Shown here one piece after another: positions 1-10,212 of a stretch of 64,000 nucleotides of DNA. Source of the DNA: Osedax fenrisi. Lineage: Eukaryota > Annelida > Polychaeta > Sabellida > Siboglinidae. How positions within the stretch are numbered: position 1 is the first letter of the stretch; every line of letters begins with the position of its first letter. Location: the NCBI GenBank assembly GCA_964019155.1, contig OZ025240.1, positions 90,498,961-90,562,960 of the forward strand, read 5' to 3'. Under the pieces are notes generated by a model that made no database searches, had not been told where the DNA came from, and saw only the letters and a list, made by a program, of their open reading frames with translations. Position numbers and translations under genes: made by a program.

Positions 1-112
1 CAGTATATTAAAGTACATTCATTACATTAAAGTTATATTTCTTAATATATATAATAAAAAAATGTGTATGATAAAATTGAATCATGATATAATCATATTA
101 CTTATATAACAG

Positions 113-184
113 TTACGACCACTACAACCATCCCAGTGTCGAATGTACCATGCAGTAAGCAATACTCCGCATGTGGGAGCATAG
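113..184 (+). CDS. Predicted 72-bp phase 1-1 internal exon, copy 1 (Cys-containing module, gene unknown)
   Basis: An acceptor (cttatataacag) precedes position 113 and a donor (ATAG/gttaat) follows 184. The exon is exactly 72 nt, begins with the last two bases of a codon and ends with the first base of one, so it is symmetric and can be duplicated without shifting the frame. Read in that frame it gives a Thr-rich start, then IPVSNVPCSKQYSACGSI, with two cysteines six residues apart. The frame is supported by comparison with the other two copies: several differences are synonymous (ATC/ATT, CCA/CCT, GGG/GGA). I do not recognise the family. The rest of the gene would lie left of the window or in undetected exons. 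A fixed GGT TAA directly after the module means it could instead be a terminal exon. Confidence 0.5.
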   Translation, partial: LRPLQPSQCRMYHAVSNTPHVGA

Positions 185-230
185 GTTAATAATATGATAT
201 CATTTGTATGTCATTATTAAATGTATGTAT

Positions 231-269
<39 letters not shown>

Positions 270-650
270 GTGTTGATATGTTGATATATATTGATGTATA
301 TATTAATTGAAATCAATATTGTATATAAATAATATAAAATATATACAAATATTGTATACATTTTAAATAATTCAGTTATTTCACTAATATATTATACTTA
401 TTTTTTTAATTTATTTTTATATCCATTAAGTCTAGATTAATAATTAAATATATTTTATATAATTGATTAGAATCATATTAATAAATAATATAATATAATA
501 ATTTATTAAATGCATTTTAACAATAAGTTAAATATGTTTCATTCAGTACATTATATCATTTAACATTATATTTTTTAAGTTTTTATATATGATTAACAAA
601 TGTTTATGATAACATTGAATCATGATATAATAATATTACTTATATAACAG

Positions 651-722
651 ATACGACCACTACACCAATTCCTCTGTCGACTGTACCATGCAGTACCGAT
701 AACGCAGCATGTGGAAATATTG
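651..722 (+). CDS. Predicted 72-bp phase 1-1 internal exon, copy 2
   Basis: Same architecture as the exon at 113-184: acceptor tatataacag, exactly 72 nt, donor at gttaataatg. The in-frame peptide is TTTTPIPLSTVPCSTDNAAC followed by GNI. It is the most diverged of the three copies at the amino-acid level, especially between the two cysteines, while both cysteines, the VPC triplet and the ACG block are kept. Codon-third-position changes are common against copy 1, as expected for a translated exon. Function unknown. Confidence 0.5.
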
Positions 723-1104
723 GTTAATAATGTTATCTCATTTGTATGTCATTATTGAATGTATTTATTGGTGTATATGTTACTTTAAATCAATATTGTA
801 TATAAATAATATAACATATAAAAGTTATTTTTAAATAATTCATTTATTTCACTAATATATTATACTTATTTTTTAATTTATTTTTATTTCTATTAAGTCT
901 AGATTAATAATTAAATATTATTTTATATAATTGATTAGAATCATATTAATAAATATTATAAAATAATAATTTATTAAATGCATTATATCAATATGTTAAA
1001 TATGTTTCATTCGTTACATTAAAGTTATTTTTCTTAATATATATATCTAAAAAATGTTTATGATTTAATTGAATCATGATATAATCATATTACTTATATA
1101 ACAG

Positions 1105-1176
1105 ATATGACCACTACATATATCCCAGTGTCGACTGTACCATGCAGTAAGCAATACTTCGCATGTGGGAGCATAG
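1105..1176 (+). CDS. Predicted 72-bp phase 1-1 internal exon, copy 3
   Basis: Third copy, 72 nt, between acceptor tatataacag and donor gttaataatg. The peptide TTTYIPVSTVPCSKQYFACG followed by SI is close to copy 1, differing at a few residues (N to T before VPC; S to F before ACG). Copies 1 and 3 share the same spacer residues between the cysteines. No further copy was found downstream to the MITE at 2810. Confidence 0.5.
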
Positions 1177-1931
1177 GTTAATAATGTTATCTCATTTGTA
1201 TGTAATTATTTAATGTATTTATTGATATATATGTATATGATAGTATATGTTAATTAACTGAAATTAATTGAAATCAATATTGTATATAAATAATATAATA
1301 TATTATAAAAAGTTATTTTTGTATTATTGGATATATTTTAATTAATTTAATTTATTTTATTTAAATAATTCATTCATTTCAATCATTATTTCTTTTAATA
1401 TTAATATCGTTTATATTAATAAATAAATTTATAATCGAATATAATTTTATATAATTGAATTATAATTCTATAGAATCTATTAAATAATATAATAATACAA
1501 TAATTATTAAATTCATTTTAATTGATGTAATATATTATAAACAATAAAGATATTAAATTGTAGATATCTCTTTTGAGTTCAATTAATAATTAACTTAACT
1601 TACATTTGATATTCGTAAAATATAATACTATATAGTATTACAAAAGTACTGGGCTTTGGTATTACTATATATATATATCTAATAATATTCGTTATACAAC
1701 CGATAGACCTATTATATCGATACAAGTATGCAGTGGTAAAGTGATAGGGTGATAACAGAAGTTAAATGTTTATACTTAACACATTTAATAAAATATGTTC
1801 TAAATATTATTTATTTATATACTTTTTTTATTTATATTTAATTTACAATATGTATTTAATGTAATTATAAATATATATTATAAGTGATATTTTAACTGAT
1901 ATTTTAATTGGTATTGTAATTCTTTATAAGG

Positions 1932-2211
1932 TAAACTACGTGGATTCGCAGCAATTATTACTGATTCACAGTATAAAAAATACTTAGAAAATGCTAATGC
2001 TGATAAGACGAAGAAGGTGGTTAAAAAGACGGTGAATAACAAGAAAAAGAAAATTACCAGTGAAATAAATGTTAATTGTATAATGTGTGCGGAGAATATC
2101 GATGAATCAGTCGATTCATCTACTCAATCTATTCAATGTAGACAATTGTGTCACGATGTATGCATTTATGTCGATACGTTGAGATACGTTCGAGAAATTC
2201 GATTTATGTGA
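1932..2211 (+). pseudogene. Remnant of the C-terminus of a pogo/Tigger-like DDE transposase with a zinc-finger tail
   Basis: The open frame from about 1933 to the TGA at 2211 reads LRGFAAIITDSQYKKYLENA, then a Lys-rich linker (around 1990-2055), then a Cys-rich end with CIMC and CRQLCHDVC. This order (end of the DDE domain, a basic linker, a PHD-like Cys/His finger) is what CENP-B/pogo-type transposases carry at their C-terminus. One expected cysteine and the aromatic residue of the usual CxxCxxWxHxxC end are missing. No catalytic core lies upstream in the window. The call rests on pattern and composition, without a database comparison. Confidence 0.4.
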
Positions 2212-2221
2212 ATAAATGATA

Positions 2222-2645
2222 TTGAGTATAATACTTTTTATAAATAAATAAATATATTATAATTGTTGGATTAAAAAGGATTAAAAATATACAAACATTA
2301 CTCACTCATATGTGAATAGTTATATTTATAAATACACAATTATTTATATTATATTGTGTGTATTAAATATATAATGTATAAACAATAATTAGCAACAAAA
2401 TAACAATATTTTAATTATAAAATAATATTCAATATATAGTATAATACTTTTTATAAATAAATATATATATATTATAATTGTTAAGGATTAACAATGTACA
2501 AAAATTACTCACTCATATGTGAATAGTTATATTTACAAATACAAAATTATTGATATTATAATGTGTGTATTAAATATATAATGTATAAACAATAATTAGC
2601 AACAAAATAACAATATTTTAATTAGAAAATAATCTTCAATATATA
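2222..2645. repeat. Two tandem copies of an approximately 215-bp AT-rich unit
   Basis: The block from about 2225 to 2437 (beginning ataatactttttataaata and containing ctcactcatatgtgaatag and aacaataattagcaac) is repeated almost unchanged at about 2440-2645. The second copy has lost a short stretch (ggattaaaaa). No coding potential is seen. Confidence 0.75.
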
Positions 2646-2809
2646 TCAGATTGATATTAGAATATTTAATATAGGTTACAATAGTACTTTTATTAAAACG
2701 AAATTATCATATTGTGTTGGATATACAATAATATATAGATTAGAAAATAAATGTAGATATTTGTATTGTATTTATATAATAATCATTTATTTATATATTC
2801 AGTGAAACC

Positions 2810-3273
2810 TCTCTAATATATTTAGTAAATTTATTTATTTAAAAGTAGTAATCAAAATAATAGATCATAAATATATTTCTATCACATATGGTTTAATTTA
2901 ATTTAATTTAAAATAGTTGTTTACACTTGTTTGGATAATTGTTGTACTGACTACAATCAGTATATTACCTTTTATTAATAAGTTCTTCATACCTGTTACT
3001 ATTTATGAGCTCACTGCATTGAGAATAATAAAACACATTCACTAATTGCAATTAACTATTTTTACATCTACATTATAATATAAACCTAAATTTAGATATA
3101 AACTACTACATCAAATTTTGTAATATAGAGAGGTAACATTTCCAAAACAAACTAAAAATAATTGTCTCATAAAGAGGTGTTTCCTAAATAATATTTTCTT
3201 ATAGAGGATTTTGTAATTTGGAAAAGTTGAATTCCAAATATGATACACATGTTATTATAAAGAGGTTTCAATG
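2810..3273. mobile_element. Degenerate pogo-like MITE (CAGTGAAACCTCTCT terminal repeat)
   Basis: The left end reads CAGTGAAACCTCTCTAATA and the right end TTATAAAGAGGTTTCAATG, followed by TA. The two ends are imperfect inverted repeats of the type seen at full quality in the element at 42756-43327. Internal copies of the motif (atagagaggt, ctcataaagaggtgttt, cttatagaggatt) lie in the right third. It carries no ORF and is non-autonomous; the left TA flank has decayed. Confidence 0.6.
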
Positions 3274-3365
3274 TATAAGTTTTCATTCGTTTATATATGC
3301 CTAATTCAAAATATTATAATTATATAGTATAGGATATAGAATCATCATTATATAATTAGGAATGT

Positions 3366-3430
<65 letters not shown>

Positions 3431-3549
3431 CATTAATATTAATAATTAATAATGTCTAACATATTAATTACATTTATTGTTTAATTTATTTATCAATTAT
3501 CAAATATTATATAAATGTATTGATATTAGAAGTTCATGGAGTCACTTAT

Positions 3550-3590
<41 letters not shown>

Positions 3591-3738
3591 CCTTATACAA
3601 ATATATAAATATATATTAAAATATGAGGTATGGCCATCTATATTATAAATTATATATTACAATTATATACAATTCAATGATACACCCTCAATTTGTATAT
3701 ACATTCTCTCATTTTACTATCTGATATCTGATTGGTTA
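3274..3738. other. AT-rich spacer with two long (TA)n tracts
   Basis: Contains a perfect (TA)n run at about 3371-3426 and another at about 3555-3587. I see no exon, RNA gene or transposon end in it. Confidence 0.5.
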
Positions 3739-4147
3739 ATGATCGGCCAAATTACCCGACTTTTATCGGCCAAATTACCCGATTTGACGTACGTTGTTAT
3801 TTCAGCAATAGCTTTGTATCATATTGATATAATATGTAGATATTTACATATAGAATCAAGAACATATTATATTTTATTTGGGTTTAAAAAATATCACAAT
3901 CCAACATGTATTTATGAAATGACAAACAGATTAACAAACACCTATTTTGTTTAAATTCCGGATTTTAATAAAAATCAATAAATACTAATAATTATTGATT
4001 ATTTATTAAAATAAATTTTAACTATTCTTAAAGATATTATGAAATACTATAAATTGTTTATAGAATTTTTTTTGGTATCATTAATAGTTTCTGAGATATT
4101 AGAGTCGGCCAAATTACCCGCATCGGCCAAATTACCCTTCCTTCCCC
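3739..4147. mobile_element. MITE-like element with four CGGCCAAATTACCC motifs; left border of the GST array
   Basis: The motif cggccaaattacccg occurs as two pairs in the same orientation (about 3743-3784 and 4107-4137). The last copy runs into ccttccttcccc at 4147 followed by TA, a T/C-rich end much like that of the GTCCGTATT elements at 38473 and 46054. Directly after the TA (4148) begins sequence homologous to the inside of each GST unit, so this end abuts the array. No matching left inverted repeat was found, so the element is probably truncated. Confidence 0.4.
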
Positions 4148-4289
4148 TATTAGTAAATGATATTAGTGACCATATTATGATATTGACAGAATTAATACTG
4201 ATTTTAAAATACATGATAAACTAGTAAATGAAAAAATAAGTCTACAAATTATACAATAAGTATACTATAATACTTGTATAACTTAGAGT

Positions 4290-4830
4290 TTAATCATTAA
4301 TTATTGAGGGACAGAGAATAGAGATATAGAGATGATGAGAAAGTATATCCCTACTTATAGGTATGTATTGGTTTGAAGTAGTAGAGGAATTATCTCGAAA
4401 ACTTATAGGTTTTATATTGTACAGATGAACGAATAACTAGATTTAGAGTATATGTAAAAGATAATGGAAGATTGATGAGGAGTGAGGAACAGTAATCTCA
4501 TAAGTAAGAGGAAAAATAATTAACTAGCGTTTTAATAAGAGATACAGTAATTTATATTCGTATGTTACTAATTCTGAATATATGAATATTTGCAGATTTA
4601 GTAATGGCAGTAATATGAGTAAAAGAGAAAATATTATAATCAAAAAGTACACCTAAGTAGGATAGAGTAGAAGAAGTAGAGAATACAATGTTATCCATAT
4701 GAAAGAGAGGAAAGTAAGTAGATGGAGAAAAATTCAAAAATATAGTTTTGTAGGCATTAAGGAGATGATTATTTTAAATATGCCATTATTAATGACATTT
4801 GCACAATTTGAGAATTGGTTATTAGAAATA
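4290..4830 (-). pseudogene. L2/CR1-like LINE reverse transcriptase remnant upstream of GST1
   Basis: Read on the minus strand, the region around 4737-4552 gives SSTLSYLGVLFDYN, then FTHITAITKSANIHIF, the block that follows the catalytic YADD region in L2/CR1-type reverse transcriptases. Further downstream a second block resembles the DYCxSLLxxLP segment (DYCSSLLINLP). Frameshifts and stops abound. The same remnant recurs in all five units at the same place relative to the GST promoter. Confidence 0.6.
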
Positions 4831-5344
4831 ATAAACATATATAGCTTATATATTCTGCATATATCTATAGAGTTGGTAATATATATGATGATATTGTGAT
4901 AGTATGGTAGATATACCACTATATTTATTATAGTGTATATAAATATATAGATAAATAATAAATATATAGTAAATATAATAGTAGGTAAGTATATAAGTGT
5001 ATGTAGATGTATGTGTGTGTGTTTGCGTATGCATGTATTAGTTTAAAGTTGAGACAAGTGTTATTTATTAGTTCACTTAGTAATACGTTTACATATTAAT
5101 AACCGTTTACTATATAGTACATAATGGAACACAAAACCGTTGCATACATCCTGTAGAGAAATAGTTATATTTAAACATCAATTATAATAATTACAAATTA
5201 GTTTATTACAGACATTTGTTAAAGAAGTACGTTATTCAATACCTATATCAGTATTACATAATTTCACTATAATGTAATTCTATTGACAGGTATTTCTATT
5301 CTTTATAAATTATATATTATATATATATATCGACTATATATAAT

Positions 5345-5412
5345 ACATATATATAACTGCTTGTGTGGTTCAGATAGCGACAGGCATACAATCAGTGAGA
5401 CGCGGCTTTTAA
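5345..5412 (+). other. Degenerate tRNA-like (SINE head) sequence upstream of GST1; repeated at 19021-19087
   Basis: The segment TGGTTCAGATAGCGACAGGC, then aatcagtgagacgcggct, resembles the A-box region and middle of the tRNA-like heads at 44437 and 62372. The B box is poor. It is present only in the alpha units. Weak call. Confidence 0.3.
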
Positions 5413-5599
5413 GAATTGAGTAGATATATAAAAATAAAGATATAGTATGTATATTATAGGAATGGGATACATACATTATATGTTTTATTATATAAACGAT
5501 ATAAAATATGAATGACTTATTTAGTTAAATCATATTTAATATACAAAATATAAATATATATAAATATATATATATATACATATAATATGACATCAATAT

Positions 5600-5725
5600 A
5601 TGTCGTTTAATATTGGCTATGCTCCACGCGGAGGTGTATTAAATCCGAATGACAATGCATTCGAAGATATTCATTCAATATTCATCAATAGATATTGTGA
5701 GTATGAAAATATCGACATTCCATAA
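5600..5725 (+). CDS. Orphan small ORF or 5' exon with a perfect splice donor, upstream of GST1
   Basis: ATG at 5600 opens 41 codons ending with TAA at 5725: MSFNIGYAPRGGVLNPNDNA, then FEDIHSIFINRYCEYENIDI and P. Base composition is clearly less AT-rich than the surroundings. A consensus donor, GTGAGT, lies inside at 5697, so the coding exon may be 5600-5696 (phase 1). Splicing to the GST acceptor at 6198 would give an immediate stop, so it is not an N-terminal extension of GST1. It is repeated identically before GST3 and absent before GST2, GST4 and GST5. It could be a captured exon of another gene. Family not recognised. Confidence 0.35.
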   Translation: MSFNIGYAPRGGVLNPNDNAFEDIHSIFINRYCEYENIDIP

Positions 5726-5787
5726 ATTCTATAGAATGTATAAATATACGAATAAACATATACAAACATGCACACATACACACACAT

Positions 5788-5844
<57 letters not shown>

Positions 5845-5845
5845 C

Positions 5846-5989
5846 GAGTCAGCATATATGGTAATTCTACAATGACAAGCATATTCTATATCAGTACATT
5901 ATATAAATACAATTGCTTAGTCAGCATGAATCAGCATGTTTAACTGTGTGGTATACTATATAAGCCTTCGCTCTCGTTTCTAATAGTCA
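5846..5989 (+). promoter_or_regulatory. GST1 promoter: Maf/CncC-like motifs, TATA box, initiator
   Basis: TATATAAG at 5957-5964 lies 32 bp before an initiator-like TCATATT (A at 5989). Upstream are TGAATCAGCA (5927-5936), an adjacent TCAGCAT (5921-5927) and GAGTCAGCA (5846-5854), which resemble Maf recognition half sites bound by CncC/Nrf2-Maf dimers. The same layout recurs in all five copies. Start-site placement is inferred from spacing. Confidence 0.65.
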
Positions 5990-6029
5990 TATTCAATTGT
6001 GTATTCACCAGTCAACATACAACCTACAG
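5989..6029 (+). other. GST1 5' UTR exon (non-coding exon 1)
   Basis: About 41 nt between the predicted start site and the donor CTACAG/gtattt. The intron 6030-6198 ends in tttaacag just before the AAACATG start context. All five copies keep exon length and donor. Confidence 0.6.
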
Positions 6030-6202
6030 GTATTTTTAAAATATATGTATTATATATATTGTTTATTTATAAATTCATGTGACATACATATGGGTGTATT
6101 TTGTATATATATATATATATATGATGTGGTATGTGTGGTAAAATATGTGCATATATTTACGTAAGCATAAATTAACTCGATTAATACACATTTAACAGAA
6201 AC

Positions 6203-6603
6203 ATGTGCACAACATTCAAACCAACATTGGTATATTTCAATGGAAAAGGAAGAGCAGAAGCAACTAGACAAATGTTTGCTTTAGCCGGAGTTAAATTTGA
6301 GGATAAACGTTATTCTTTTGAGGAATGGGGAAAATTGAAAGCCTCTGGAAACACCGGTAATTTTATAGTTATAATTTATATCTATAGATATAGTATATAT
6401 AATAATTTATATGTATATATGAATTGATTTATAAATATATTTAGTATAACATACCAATACATATATATATATATATAATAATAATAATCAGAGTTTGGGC
6501 ATTAGCCTGGATGAACGAAAAAGCAGAGCTTATCAAGTCGTTCACCCAATGTGATTGTGGGGGGAAAAATTATGTATAAAATTAAAATAATATTACATAT
6601 AAT

Positions 6604-6652
<49 letters not shown>

Positions 6653-7894
6653 TATAAAATAGTTGTTATGATAATATAGATTCAATGATTAAAATTAATT
6701 AATCATCTTTTAGATATAATAATTGTTATATTATTATATAATATTCATATGCCATCTTGACTTTCAGAAACTCCATTTGAGCAACTTCCAGTATTGAAAA
6801 TGTGTAAAGATGTAACTATTTGTCAATCCCATGCTATAGAATATTACGTAGCTAAGAAATATGGTAAGTTTACAATATAAACTAGTATTTATATAATATA
6901 TTTTTAAAAACAAAATCTAATTAAACATATGACATATATATCATAAATGTTTAATTTCAAATTAAATTTCGGATAATATAAATTGTATTTGTATAACATT
7001 TTAAACTTTATAAATATTATAAAATATTATAATTTGTTATAAATGTTATATATATGTTATATATAAGTTATATTAAATTTAAATTTAAATTAGATATACA
7101 TCTATATATTATCTAGTTTACTAAATATTAATATCTATGTAAAACATAATATAAATATTAATATTTCTAGGTTTCATGGGCGATAATCTATGCGAAGAAA
7201 CTCGTATTCAAATGATCTCTCATTGCGTTGACGATGTTTTAAAAGAAGTTACTGCATTATTTCCACTTAAAGGAGATGAAAGAGTAAGTTAATTAATAAT
7301 ACAATTATATATATATTTACATATTTTAGTGTTCAAGTAATATATATATATTAATATAATATTATTAGTATCCAATATTAATCTATTTTATATCTGTTTA
7401 GGAATCTGCTAAAACGAAATATCAAGATGAAAAGTTGGACGATTTCTTAGTGAAATTAACAAAGATTATAAGGCAAAATGAAAATAAATCAAAATTGTCT
7501 TCTGGCAAAAAGGTGAGAATATTTAAAATTAATCAATTAAAAAATTACTAATTAATTTATTAAATAATACATTATTAGATATCTAGTAAAATTATATTAT
7601 GATAAATGTATTATTACAGAAATTTACAGAAATATAAAAAAATAATTTTTTTTTTAATTTAATATATATTATTATATTTAAACTTATAAATATTTAAAAA
7701 TATTAAATGTATTCAAAATCATACAGATATCGCTTGCTGATTTCCGAATTCTTGCTCTGTTCCAATTCTACGATGCATTTGGACTAAAATACGATGAATC
7801 TAAATATGTGGAATTGACCCAAATAAAAGAACAACTATTGGCTGAACCAAAGTTAAAGGAATGGATAAAAAATAGTCCAGTTACCGAATTCTGA
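6203..7894 (+). CDS. Glutathione S-transferase, sigma-class-like, GST1 (five coding exons)
   Basis: Coding exons are 6203-6356, 6768-6863, 7171-7283, 7402-7512 and 7727-7894, all with GT-AG introns and matching phases (1, 1, 0, 0), giving 213 aa. The N-terminal thioredoxin-like domain (about 1-84) has the catalytic-type Tyr11 in LVYFNGKGRAE, the TPFEQLPVL loop with cis-Pro59, and Gln71-Ser72 for the glutathione gamma-glutamyl group. The all-helical C-terminal domain follows and has the N-capping box SLAD (160-163). These features and the FEEW motif fit sigma-class GSTs (the group including prostaglandin D synthase and cephalopod S-crystallins). An unusual Glu56 replaces the glycine of the usual TPFGQLP. 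The start codon is in the context aaacATG right after the acceptor. Expected to be cytosolic and to conjugate glutathione or isomerise prostaglandin H2. Confidence 0.93.
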
Positions 7895-8037
7895 TGTGAT
7901 TTACAAATTAATTATTAATTATATTTTGATAATTTATAAAGTATTATTATTATTTATACAATATGATTTACATATTTATTTATTTATTTTAAAAAAGATA
8001 TTTTTTTATTTGATGATTATTTCCATATATTAAATGA

Positions 8038-8043
8038 AATAAA
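8038..8043 (+). terminator. GST1 polyadenylation signal AATAAA
   Basis: AATAAA inside tgaaataaaatattt, about 145 nt after the stop. The same position and context occur in the other four copies. Confidence 0.65.
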
Positions 8044-8365
8044 ATATTTATAAACAATCCAATGTCTTAATTACTATAATATATATGGTACCCTATAGGA
8101 TAAATGATATATATATAACTTCTTTGAATGCATACTGGATAGACGTGTTTTTGTCTATGCATTCATATAATGGCTATTTCGAACTAACAAATTAATACAA
8201 GAATTACTGAATTAATACAAAGTATAAGCATATTAAGTGATATCATAAATCATCATACCAGATAGATATAAGATTTAAAGGAGGATAATCGTGCATTAAA
8301 TAAATAGATAAGTAAAATTAATACTAATATAGATAATAATAATAATATTGTTCAAATTAGTAAAA

Positions 8366-9095
8366 TTATTCATTTATAATTCTGCACATTGTTCAGCCAC
8401 GTTATGTGTGGCCTGCGCCTTCGCCGTTGACCATCCATATTTCCTAGCATCAGCTGTAGCTCCATCGAGTCCGCTCTCACCACGTGTCCGAAGTATGATA
8501 AGGCAAGTTTGACAATTTCTGCCTCTAGCGTTCTTTTGGGTTTTATGCTGGCAATGATTTCTATATTTGTCTTCCTATCTATATAGATCACTCCAAGCAG
8601 GTTTCTCCAACACCACATTTCGAAAGCATCGATTTTTTCTCTTTCCTTCTTCTTTAGAGTCCAGGTTTCTGCACCGTATAGAATAATCGGGAACATAAGT
8701 GTCTGTACAATTTTTACTTTAGTGGCGAGTCTTAAATCTCTATCTTTAAAAATTTTCCTCAGACTCTCCATTGCAATTCTTCTGCGTAATTCTATATCTA
8801 TTTGTCCGTCACTTGTTATCAAGGCTCCCAGGAACACAAATCTTTCAACTACTTCTATATTTAAGCCATCAACTATTATAGAATCTAGTTCTCATGTTGC
8901 CATCACCTTAGTTTTTTTGACATTTAGATATAACCCAGCTTTCTCACTCGACGATTTGACTTTTTCTATAAGTTATATAAGGTCCTCTCTATTACCGGCT
9001 ATCAATGTGGTGTCATCCGCATATCTCAGGTTTGATACTTTCCTTCCACCTATGCCAATGCCTTTGTCCCACTTTTATATAAACACATTTTTTTT
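8366..9095 (-). pseudogene. RTE-type LINE fragment (end of reverse transcriptase), alpha unit 1
   Basis: On the minus strand, from about 9090 to 8373, the translation contains LRYADDTTLIAGN (catalytic YADD), the KAGLYLNVKKTK block, and the typical C-terminal region VQTLMFPIILYGAETWTL, EMWCWRNLLG and LSYFGHVVRAD. This order is characteristic of the RTE/BovB-like endonuclease-reverse transcriptases. At least two in-frame stops (before LIEKV and before ELDS) make it dead. Only the 3' third of the element is present, as expected for a 5'-truncated insertion. GC content is higher than in the flanks. Confidence 0.85.
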
Positions 9096-9099
9096 CGCC

Positions 9100-10172
9100 C
9101 CCCCCACCATATTATAATTAATAATACATTATTTATAATGTACATATTACATATAAGCTAAATAGTATAAACAGAATTTATTGTAATAATAATATGATAT
9201 AAAGATTAATGTGATCCTTGTGGCTGATGATATGTTAACATTTCTTCTATGTCTTGTTCAATATTTGTTAAGTATAATCTTAAATCTCCTCAATTTATTA
9301 TCTTTAAACAGTTTCTTGATTTTGTTAATATATTCATAACAATGCTACAACCTGTAAGTACATAATATTATAATATATTCTTACAGATAAATAATTCAAT
9401 ATACCTCTTCTGCCAAATCTTACATAGGAAATGCCACCAAATACAGATTTATATATTTCCGAATTGCTGGTTAAATAATTCCATACTTTATTCAAAATGA
9501 ACATAACCAATAGCTTTAAATTCTGCTTTATATTCATCATTACATTGAATTTCTATTATATTATCTTGTATAATTAGAGGTAAATCTGTAATGTCAGAAT
9601 AGAATAGTAAAAGTAATAATGGTGGTATTTTAAGCTTAATTAAATCTTGGAATCGTGTATTCATATTCTCTATTATAAAGTTAAGGTGTGAAATGTATTC
9701 CAGTTTATCATGTTCATTGATTTCTTTTTCATTATTCATGTCTTGTAATTGGAGAAAATGTAACAATTCATTTATTCCTAGTTGCTGTTTATAGATTTCA
9801 ACCTTTTTTTTTATAAATATACACCTAATACTCTTTATTTTCACGATATTTAAATCATTACTTATATAAAATGTAATATTGAATTTATATATCACATAAT
9901 ATAAAACTTAATTATATATATTTAATAATATAATCCAATTATATTTTAAAATACATCATATGAAATATTATATTATACTATAATAATTATAGGGATAGAT
10001 CCAAAATATTATATAAATATAATATAATAACCTTGTAAAGATGTATTACTGATATTCAAATATTCGAATATATCACTTAAATAAGCCAGATCATATTTGG
10101 TATGTTCGTATTAGCGTTCAACAAAGGTGTCAGATCCTCTATCAACTCATCTACTCTGATTTCTACTCTAAT

Positions 10173-10212
<40 letters not shown>

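Larger units (their letters stand above)
1..1450 (+). repeat. Tandem triplication of a roughly 0.5-kb unit carrying a 72-bp exon
   Basis: Three consecutive copies of one unit, each with the same intron-like flank (a run ending in cttatataacag before the exon, and gttaataat followed by catttgtatgt after it). The exon starts lie at 113, 651 and 1105, so the spacing is 538 and 454 bp; the difference comes from (TA)n and AT-rich indels. Flanks and exons are both duplicated, so this is a DNA-level tandem duplication and not retroposition. Confidence 0.75.

Noticed and set aside
5649..5882. Frames across (TA)n and (CA)n tracts near the GST promoters (also 19321-19625 and 35006-35233)
   Set aside because: Low-complexity Tyr-Ile and His-Thr repeats; they run across the promoter and differ in length with the microsatellite.
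8722..9117. 131-codon plus-strand frame opposite the RTE fragment (also 22428-22826)
   Set aside because: It is the antisense shadow of a recognisable minus-strand reverse transcriptase.
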